Part shown: positions 58,749-64,000 of the stretch, piece after piece | Position numbering within the stretch: the first letter of the stretch is position 1 | How the letters are laid out: every line of letters begins with the position of its first letter | Origin: Candidatus Proelusimicrobium excrementi | GTDB taxonomy: Bacteria > Elusimicrobiota > Elusimicrobia > Elusimicrobiales > Elusimicrobiaceae | NCBI GenBank assembly: GCA_934643455.1 | Contig: CAKUBV010000004.1 | Span: forward strand, 179,090 to 243,089 | DNA length: 64,000 bases | Direction of reading: 5' to 3' | Translations under genes and position numbers: made by a program | The notes under the pieces: model-generated | Database searches by the model: none | What the model was told of the DNA's origin: nothing | The model's input: only the letters and a program-made list of their open reading frames with translations

Positions 58749-58854
58749 TCCTCTATATTTCAGGCTGAAAAATCTGTGCCGTTCGTCGTCCTTCTTTATT
58801 TGTGTTAGTTGAGGTTTTTCGGCTCAAGATAATTAAAAAACGGAGGTAAAAAGT

Positions 58855-59505
58855 ATGGTTAGTTTAAAGAGGTCTGTGAAAGTTTTTTGTACTGTGATAT
58901 GTTATTGCTTCCTGTTTTGTGCTTGCATCTACGCGCAAACGCTTGATAAGCCCATAACAGAATGCAGCGGTTACAGTGAAAGCAAGGTAAGTTGCACAAG
59001 GGATTTGCCCGACGGTACTAAGCAATCTGGTTCCGGTTGGTGTAAATGCGTAAGAGGAATGTATCAAGGCGGGTGCAGTCTTCCGGCATATAGTTATACA
59101 GAAACAAGGTATAGTTCGAAAACCGGGCAGCAGTGCCTTGACTGTACGGTTCCCGGAGTAGTAAAAGGGTGCGGCACAATATCGGAAATAGTTGATGAAA
59201 CGCCCAGCTGCGGGGAGTGGTATTCTTGCGGTCCTGCGGCTGCGGAATGTGAGTCGGGCAATGTGCAATATAAAGCAAACGGGGAATGCGGGACATCTGA
59301 AAGGACCTGCTGCTCAGACGGCACATGGAGCGATTGGGATAAAAGCTGTATAAAAGAAGCCTGCGAACCATCCGGACTCGAGTGGTGTAATAGCTGCGGA
59401 CTTACTTTCGATTTAAAAACTTGCAGATGTTCATGCCCTGCCAGCTCAACCTGGAATGGAAAATGGTGTGTAACAAAAAACGGCACGATATACGTCTGCA
59501 GATAA
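58855..59505 (+). CDS. Cysteine-rich secreted protein
   Basis: A 216-residue protein with a signal peptide (SVKVFCTVICYCFLFCACIYAQ) and about 26 cysteines, many in the mature part. They occur in short Cys-x(2-8)-Cys units such as WCKCVRG, CLDCTVPG, GLEWCNSCGL and CRCSCPAS. The pattern suggests a surface protein held by many disulphides, possibly with EGF- or trypsin-inhibitor-like knots. No family was recognised. An AACGGAGG site precedes the ATG. The long leader starts at the T-tract promoter, so expression may vary from cell to cell. Confidence 0.72.
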   Translation: MVSLKRSVKVFCTVICYCFLFCACIYAQTLDKPITECSGYSESKVSCTRDLPDGTKQSGSGWCKCVRGMYQGGCSLPAYSYTETRYSSKTGQQCLDCTVPGVVKGCGTISEIVDETPSCGEWYSCGPAAAECESGNVQYKANGECGTSERTCCSDGTWSDWDKSCIKEACEPSGLEWCNSCGLTFDLKTCRCSCPASSTWNGKWCVTKNGTIYVCR

Positions 59506-59539
59506 TATTTTCCGGGCTAAATTCCCGGTTCTCAACTAA

Positions 59540-59576
59540 CCGCCCCGCGTTTATAAAATAAGCGCGGGGTTGTTGT
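59540..59576. terminator. Bidirectional terminator between the cysteine-rich gene and the flippase
   Basis: The stem CCCCGCG/CGCGGGG (59543-59569) has an AT-rich loop and is followed by a T-rich stretch. Confidence 0.75.
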
Positions 59577-61004
59577 TTAAAAATCTTTTGCCGTTCTTAC
59601 TTTTTTGATGATAAGGAACATAGCCGCGGGATATAAAGCCAGTAATATTATCCTTAAAATAAGCGCGTTTGCATCGCTTATTTGCGCCGCAAACATATTA
59701 GCCAAAAGCATAAGCAAAACGGCCGCGGCCATAAGCGAAAGTTTACGGTATTGGTAAGCTATGGGATAATTTCTCTGCAGGAAGATAAACAGGCATAAAG
59801 CCATTACGGCATAACTGGAGAATATGGCCCAGCCCGCGCCGACTATGCCGATATGCGGCACCAAAATAATATTCGTTACTATGCTTGCCGCCGCGCCGAT
59901 AAGGGTTATGTACATTAAAGAGCGGGTTTTTTTGGTTAGTACCGGCGCAACCATAAAATTGATGTAAAACCCGTAAAACAAATAGCCGGCCAGCACTAAA
60001 GGGATAATGTTCATCCCGGACCAATAATTTGAATGTATAAGATTAAAACCAAGGAACTTTGTTTTAATTATCGTCGGTATAAGGAAGGCCAGACCCAAAA
60101 ACAGCCAGCTTGCCGCCGCGGCGAAATAAGTGAAAATTTCCGCAAACAGAGTTTTACAGTCCGGCTTGGAAGATGCCTGTATGAAAAATGGCCGCCAGGC
60201 TTGGTCGAACATGGAAACGGCCAGCATCATAAAAACGCCTATTTTGAAATTGGCCTGATATATGCCGACTTCGCTCAGCCCCGCCAAGTGCGAAAGCAAA
60301 GGCTTGTCTATCACGTTTACCATTATGCTCGCCGCGCCGGCGGGTATAAAAGGCCAGGAAAAGGCGAACATAGCTTTAAAGAGTTTCTTATCAAAGCGGA
60401 AGGTAAAATCCTCTTTTATCACAGGCAGAAGCAGCACTAAAGAAGTTAAAGAAGCCCAAATCCCGGCCATAAAAATGCCGTCTACGCCTGCTCCGAAATG
60501 AGCCAAAGCCAAAAGGTTTCCGGCTACGTTGACCAATATGGAAGCCGTCCTTATCCCCACAAAACGCCATGCGCGGTGCTCAAATCTTAATTTTGCAAAA
60601 GGGATTATATTAAGCGCGTCCAAAGCCAAAATAAAGCAGCAGTATTTTACAAGGTAAGCGTTTTGCGCGCCTATACCCAAAGCCAAAGCTATGTAAGGGC
60701 TTGCCAAATAAATAAGCGCGGATAAAGCGGCGGAACTTAATAATACGGCCGTAAACGGAGTGGAAAATACGGTTTTATCCTTATGTTCCTGCGCAAAGCG
60801 CAAATAGGCTTGGTCCATACCGTATTGGTAAATTATATTGAACAAAGCCATAAAAGCAAAAACCGTCGCTATTACGCCGTAATCGGCTGAAGCCAAATAG
60901 TAAGTGTAAACCGGGACCAAAAAAAAGTTAAAAAGCCGGGCGGCTATGGTTGATGTGCCATAGATTAAAGTTTCTTTGCCCAGCCTTTTAACTTTGTCAA
61001 TCAT
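59577..61004 (-). CDS. Oligosaccharide flippase (Wzx/MOP family)
   Basis: A 475-residue protein with about 14 hydrophobic segments and a family-type start (TLIYGTSTIAARLFNFFLVPVYTYYLASADYGVI). It should flip lipid-linked glycan units across the inner membrane for a surface polysaccharide. It starts one codon after punA, an unrelated gene, so it is the last gene of the rnhB-yraN-punA operon. No glycosyltransferases are adjacent. Confidence 0.85.
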   Translation of the reverse strand: MIDKVKRLGKETLIYGTSTIAARLFNFFLVPVYTYYLASADYGVIATVFAFMALFNIIYQYGMDQAYLRFAQEHKDKTVFSTPFTAVLLSSAALSALIYLASPYIALALGIGAQNAYLVKYCCFILALDALNIIPFAKLRFEHRAWRFVGIRTASILVNVAGNLLALAHFGAGVDGIFMAGIWASLTSLVLLLPVIKEDFTFRFDKKLFKAMFAFSWPFIPAGAASIMVNVIDKPLLSHLAGLSEVGIYQANFKIGVFMMLAVSMFDQAWRPFFIQASSKPDCKTLFAEIFTYFAAAASWLFLGLAFLIPTIIKTKFLGFNLIHSNYWSGMNIIPLVLAGYLFYGFYINFMVAPVLTKKTRSLMYITLIGAAASIVTNIILVPHIGIVGAGWAIFSSYAVMALCLFIFLQRNYPIAYQYRKLSLMAAAVLLMLLANMFAAQISDANALILRIILLALYPAAMFLIIKKVRTAKDF

Positions 61005-61006
61005 TC

Positions 61007-61828
61007 TTATATTTTAACGAGCAAATCCTGCAAAATCTTTGCGAATTTACCTTCTATCTTTTTAGTTTCTTCCAGTGTTTCTTTATGGCTTAAAGGCGTT
61101 TTGGAAATGCCGCTGGCCAAATTGGTAACCCAGCTGAGTCCGCAAATTTTAAGGCCCAGCTGCCTGGCCGTAATTACTTCCGGCACGGTGGACATACCGA
61201 CTACGTCCGCGCCCAGTTTTTTAAAGGCTTGTATTTCCGCCGGGGTTTCAAAGTTGGGGCCGGTTACCGCCAAATATACGCCCGGCAAAGCGTTTATTTT
61301 GTATTTTTTGGCTATGGCGAGGGTCTTCTTCGCGATTTCTTTATCGTAAGTATCCGTCATATCGCAGAACATGGGGCCGAAGGCCGGGTCATAATTGCCG
61401 ATTAAAGGATTATTGGACATTAAGTTGATGTGATCTTTAAGTACGCAGAGGCTGCCCGGTTTTAATTTGGCGTTTATTGAGCCTACCGCCGCGGAAACGA
61501 GCAAATTTTTTACGCCGAGCATCCATAAAGTGCGTATGGCTATGGCGATGTCTTTCATCGGGTGGCCTTCATAATAGTGGAAGCGCCCCTGCATTACGGC
61601 TATTTTTTTGCCTTTGTACTCGCCGAAAATCAAATTGCCGCTGTGTCCGGCGACGGTACTCCTCAAAAAGCCGGGTATTTCGGCGTAAGGTATTACTATT
61701 TTGTTATCCAAAGCCGGCACGGAATTGGCAAGGCCGCTGCCGGTTATCAAAGCCGTTTCAGGCTTAAAATTTTTAGTTTTTTTATTGATGTACGCCGCCG
61801 CTTTCTTTACTGTTTGAAGCTGTGTCAT
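61007..61828 (-). CDS. punA: Purine nucleoside phosphorylase
   Basis: A 273-residue trimeric-type PNP with GSGLAN at the start, the phosphate-site VAGHSGNLIFGEYKGK, MQGRFHYYEGHPM, and the base-binding VTGPNFETPAEIQAFKKLGADVVGMSTVPE. It splits guanosine or inosine to the base and ribose 1-phosphate. The ATG at 61828 has AAGGAGA in place; a start at 61885 would run into yraN. Together with the adenosine deaminase at 15040 it supports purine salvage. Confidence 0.92.
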   Translation of the reverse strand: MTQLQTVKKAAAYINKKTKNFKPETALITGSGLANSVPALDNKIVIPYAEIPGFLRSTVAGHSGNLIFGEYKGKKIAVMQGRFHYYEGHPMKDIAIAIRTLWMLGVKNLLVSAAVGSINAKLKPGSLCVLKDHINLMSNNPLIGNYDPAFGPMFCDMTDTYDKEIAKKTLAIAKKYKINALPGVYLAVTGPNFETPAEIQAFKKLGADVVGMSTVPEVITARQLGLKICGLSWVTNLASGISKTPLSHKETLEETKKIEGKFAKILQDLLVKI

Positions 61829-61838
61829 GGCTTTCTCC

Positions 61839-62204
61839 TTATATAAATAATCCGCTTGGCACAAAAGCGTTTTGTATGTGCTCAAGTTCGTCTTCCGTTA
61901 TGGCTATTATATCAAACATCAGGGAGGAGTACTCCGCTTTTGATTGTTTAAGGAAGCTTGCGGCCGCTTTGGCGACTTTTTTCTGTTTTGCTTTTGTAAC
62001 CGCCGCGGCCGCCCCGCCGAAATCCGCGCTTGAGCGTTGTTTAACCTCAACAAAAACAATCGCGCCGTCTTTTTTTGCGATAATATCCACCTCGCCCAAA
62101 GGGCAGAGATAATTGCGCTTTAAAATTTTATAGCCTTTGTCTTTAAGATATTTTGCGGCGCGTTCTTCGGCCTTGTCGCCTTGGCGGCGCAGAAAGCTAA
62201 ACAT
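61839..62204 (-). CDS. yraN: YraN family protein (UPF0102, restriction endonuclease-like fold)
   Basis: A 121-residue protein from the ATG at 62204, which overlaps the rnhB stop by 8 bases. It has GDKAEERAAKYLKDKGYKILKRNYLCPLGEVDIIAKKDGAIVFVEVKQR with the Asp and ExK catalytic pattern of the endonuclease-like fold. The function is unproven; the gene often sits beside rnhB, as here. The frame is open upstream for 17 more codons, but those lie within rnhB. Confidence 0.9.
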   Translation of the reverse strand: MFSFLRRQGDKAEERAAKYLKDKGYKILKRNYLCPLGEVDIIAKKDGAIVFVEVKQRSSADFGGAAAAVTKAKQKKVAKAAASFLKQSKAEYSSLMFDIIAITEDELEHIQNAFVPSGLFI

Positions 62205-62850
62205 TGGTTTTATCCGTCGGGAAAAGCCCGTTGTACATAGAAAGAAGCGGCTCAAAAGTCATTCTGTGCTGGGGGCAGGGGCCGTATTCTTTTATGGAAG
62301 CTATGTGGCTTTTTGTGCCGTAGCCTTTGTGGCCGGCAAAATCATAGAGGGGAAATTTGCCGTCAATCACTTGCATAAATCTGTCCCTGCTGACTTTTGC
62401 TATTATGCTGGCCGCGGCTACGCATAAGGATTGCGCGTCGCCGCCGATAACGGCTTTTTGCGGATGATGAATAAAAGGAATAAGTTTATTCCCGTCCACC
62501 AGCACAAGCGCGTTTTTGCCTTCAAAAGCCGCCAATGCGCGCCGCATCGCGATAAAAGTCGCCTGTAAAATATTATGTTTGTCTATTTCCGCGGCGGAAG
62601 CGTATCCCGTACGCCACATCACGGGCAGGGTTATAAGTTCGTCAAAAATTTTTTCGCGTTTGGCGGGGGTAAGTTTTTTGCTGTCATTTATCTTTGCCAT
62701 TAGCGGGTGGGAGTAAAGCTCCTGCGGAATATAACATGCCGCCGCAGTTACCGGCCCGGCCAAAGGGCCGCGCCCGGCTTCATCCACCCCGATTATTTGC
62801 GCGAAAGGATTATCTTCGGAAATTTTTAGGTCAAATTCAGTAAGCGTCAT
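62197..62850 (-). CDS. rnhB: Ribonuclease HII
   Basis: A 217-residue protein with IIGVDEAGRGPLAGPVTAAA (catalytic Asp-Glu), LVDGNKLIP (Asp), and ASIIAKVSRDRFM. It cuts the RNA strand in RNA-DNA hybrids, including single ribonucleotides. It is the first gene of the operon with yraN, punA and the flippase. Confidence 0.93.
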   Translation of the reverse strand: MTLTEFDLKISEDNPFAQIIGVDEAGRGPLAGPVTAAACYIPQELYSHPLMAKINDSKKLTPAKREKIFDELITLPVMWRTGYASAAEIDKHNILQATFIAMRRALAAFEGKNALVLVDGNKLIPFIHHPQKAVIGGDAQSLCVAAASIIAKVSRDRFMQVIDGKFPLYDFAGHKGYGTKSHIASIKEYGPCPQHRMTFEPLLSMYNGLFPTDKTNV

Positions 62851-63027
62851 AAAATAATTCTACTAAAATAATTTGCGCGGCGGGCGTTTTTACAGACGGC
62901 TTTCCCGCATTAAAAAGCCCGGCGGCGAGAAGACGTTAAAAAATTAATAATCCATTTTATTTATAGTATAATTAAAATGTATTAGGTTATGGGCTTAATC
63001 GGAATATCTTTAAATTGTGAGGTAATT

Positions 63028-63165
63028 ATGGACAAGAAGAAAGAAAAACCGTCCAAAAAGAAAGAAGATAATTTAACGCCCGCTTTTAAAGCCCTGCTAG
63101 GCCAGCTTGATGATGAAGAATGGCAGATAGTTACTTTTGAAGTAGAAGAAGACGAAGAAAAATAA
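63028..63165 (+). CDS. 45-residue highly charged protein of unknown function
   Basis: A small ORF with a good GAGGTAATT site before the ATG and a TATAAT upstream (about 62967-62972). The product opens with a Lys-rich stretch (MDKKKEKPSKKKED), has a short helical core (LTPAFKALLGQLDDEEWQIV), and ends acidic. No family was recognised. A role in binding RNA or the ribosome is possible from the charge alone. Confidence 0.5.
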   Translation: MDKKKEKPSKKKEDNLTPAFKALLGQLDDEEWQIVTFEVEEDEEK

Positions 63166-63212
63166 TTTTCAGTAACGGCGGAAACGCGCTTTACGTTTGG
63201 TTCGCGGCGCAC

Positions 63213-63274
63213 CGGCGGCTTTTGCTTAGCCGTGCCTGGCAGGGGTGGGGATTTGCCCGGCGCAAAAGCCGCCG
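63213..63274. other. Long perfect hairpin, possible structured RNA or repeat
   Basis: Arms of 13 bases (CGGCGGCTTTTGC and GCAAAAGCCGCCG) enclose 36 GC-rich bases that can form further pairs (GCCGTGCC, GGGTGGGG, GCCCGGC). No T run follows, so it is not a simple terminator. Beyond it, 63275-63408 holds only an AT-rich stretch with a 16-base direct repeat (ATAATTTCATTTTAAA at 63362 and 63391). Confidence 0.5.
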
Positions 63275-63408
63275 TATAATATTGTAAAGTTTTCTTTTAA
63301 AAAGGAAAAAGTTTCGTTTGAAGCTCAGACTTTATGTTTATCTTAGCGTTTTACGTCGGAAATAATTTCATTTTAAAAACTTGTTTAAACATAATTTCAT
63401 TTTAAAGT

Positions 63409-63437
63409 TTGGTTTTAAGGCGCGTATTTGCTATAAT
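63409..63437 (+). promoter_or_regulatory. Promoter of tRNA-Ser
   Basis: TTGGTT (63409-63414) and TATAAT (63432-63437) are 17 bases apart. The leader contains a GCAAGG/CCTTGC hairpin (about 63443-63464) before the tRNA. Confidence 0.55.
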
Positions 63438-63481
63438 TTATAAGCAAGGTTGAGTGTTGCCTTGCGCATAGTACAGATTTT

Positions 63482-63572
63482 GGAGAGGTGTCCGAGCGGT
63501 TGAAGGAGCAGTCCTGGAAAGACTGTATACCCCAAAAGGGTATCGAGGGTTCGAATCCCTCCCTCTCCGCCA
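63482..63572 (+). tRNA. tRNA-Ser (anticodon GGA)
   Basis: Acceptor GGAGAGG/CCTCTCC, an anticodon stem with AGTCCTGGAAAGACT (anticodon GGA), a long variable arm (TACCCC/GGGTA) typical of serine tRNA, the T arm GAGGG-TTCGAAT-CCCTC, and discriminator G. CCA is encoded at 63570-63572, unlike the two other tRNAs in the window. Confidence 0.96.
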
Positions 63573-63583
63573 GTTTTCTTACT

Positions 63584-63690
63584 AAAAAGCCCTATTTCTT
63601 TGTTGTTTGCCCAGTCGGATATCTCCGCCTTCGGCGCGTTTTCCCGGTATTCCTTCCTCGCAAACGCCTAGAACTAGGGCTTTTTATTTT
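63584..63690 (+). terminator. tRNA-Ser terminator whose arms are split by an 80-base insert
   Basis: AAAAAGCCCTA (63584-63594) pairs perfectly with TAGGGCTTTTT (63675-63685), which is followed by ATTTT. The 80 bases between them are a copy of the dispersed repeat core, so an element seems to have landed in the loop of the terminator. Confidence 0.55.
63612..63665. repeat. Core of the stem-loop repeat family inside the tRNA-Ser terminator
   Basis: It reads AGTCGGATATCTCCGCC-TTC-GGCG and ends with CGGTATTCCTTCCTCGC. It resembles the core of copy 2 (35361-35415), including the TTCCTCC-type end, but lacks the long arms. Confidence 0.55.
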
Positions 63691-63746
63691 GAAAACTTCT
63701 CATATTTCCTTGCTTCTTTGCACGCGATTATATTTATAATATAAGT

Positions 63747-63953
63747 ATGTTGGATAATAAGCAGTTGCATTCTTTTGTTCAGACGGCGGAACTCGGCAGC
63801 TTTTCAAAAGCGGCCCAAAAGGCTTTTGTTTCCGTCACCGCGCTGCTGGGAAATATCCGCTGATATTCCGCGCTTGTCATAATGCGCTGGACGTCCCGGT
63901 TTACTTTCGCCGCCAATGTTGCATGCAAAATATCAAACACATATTGGACTTTT
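63747..63953 (+). pseudogene. Decayed LysR-type regulator (N-terminal helix-turn-helix remnant)
   Basis: From the ATG, 38 residues read MLDNKQLHSFVQTAELGSFSKAAQKAFVS, the start of a LysR helix-turn-helix domain, then meet a TGA at 63861-63863. A second stretch, one frame over and up to 63953, reads VPVYFRRQ...IKHILDF and could be the remaining C-terminus. The gene would normally be about 290 codons, so most has been lost by deletion. Confidence 0.5.
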
Positions 63954-63987
63954 GATAAAGTAAAATAACAGTTTATTAGGAGTCAGT

Positions 63988-64000
63988 ATGCCACTACATA
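63988..64000 (+). CDS. Start of a gene cut by the window edge
   Basis: An ATG at 63988 follows TTAGGAGTC, a strong ribosome site, and reads MPLH before the sequence ends. Nothing can be said about the product. Confidence 0.4.

Noticed and set aside
63166..63290. Signal recognition particle RNA at the long hairpin
   Set aside because: The conserved SRP helix 8 motif with GGAA and GCAGCC-type loops is not present, so the SRP RNA call is not supported.

Overview
The window looks like chromosome from a Gram-negative, probably gut-associated member of the Elusimicrobiota (Elusimicrobium-like). This is an inference from the sequence, not a database hit. The signs are outer-membrane lipoproteins and a beta-barrel protein, scattered single type IV pilin-like genes unlinked to any assembly machinery, moderate GC with an AT-rich coding style, and an odd mix of housekeeping operons. 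No 16S rRNA gene, CRISPR array, prophage or intact insertion sequence was seen.

Layout. Positions 1-8.7 kb hold the end of rsmA, then serC, ftcD and a methyltransferase on the minus strand, then a cold-shock gene, a MATE exporter, bioY, a membrane protein of unknown role and a PBP4-type dacB. At 8.7-9.4 kb is pyrR behind a short leader peptide and an attenuator. A repeat-rich gap (9.43-9.96 kb) precedes a pilin. From 11 to 16.3 kb runs a PIN/TRAM protein-ispD-ispF-lipoprotein-cysS-adenosine deaminase operon. From 22.6 down to 16.3 kb runs a minus-strand operon marC-clC-gtrA-gtrB plus two large paralogous membrane proteins, which resembles a surface-glycan glycosylation cassette. A second pilin, tRNA-Lys, tRNA-Glu, ridA and malQ follow. 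At 26-29.3 kb lie a 558-residue exported protein of unknown function and a tandemly duplicated secreted ankyrin gene. At 29.4-32.9 kb are thiN and two transporters.

From 33 to 35.2 kb are rsmI, tsaC and an orphan histidine kinase. A second copy of the repeat-rich gap precedes a small outer-membrane barrel, then gdhA, a TM2 protein, a DtxR-type regulator, ileS-lspA, a TPR lipoprotein, a divergent P-type ATPase and queF. Next come nrdAB, small enzymes, recO, and the conserved rpmH-rnpA-yidD-yidC-jag block (53.8-57.7 kb). Jag carries an unusual cysteine-rich tail. A third repeat-rich gap (58.2-58.8 kb) precedes a cysteine-rich secreted protein. The window ends with a flippase-punA-yraN-rnhB operon, a tiny acidic protein gene, tRNA-Ser and a decayed LysR gene.

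The most notable structure is non-coding. Three long intergenic regions (9.43-9.96, 35.19-35.80 and 58.2-58.85 kb) share the same ordered modules: a large stem-loop of about 137 bp, a pair of REP-like palindromes preceded by GTAG, and a TTGA(C/A)-type promoter. In two of the three the promoter spacer is a run of 11-12 T. Each region sits directly in front of a gene for a surface or secreted protein. This suggests that a dispersed repeat family and a slippage-prone promoter set the expression of variable surface proteins.
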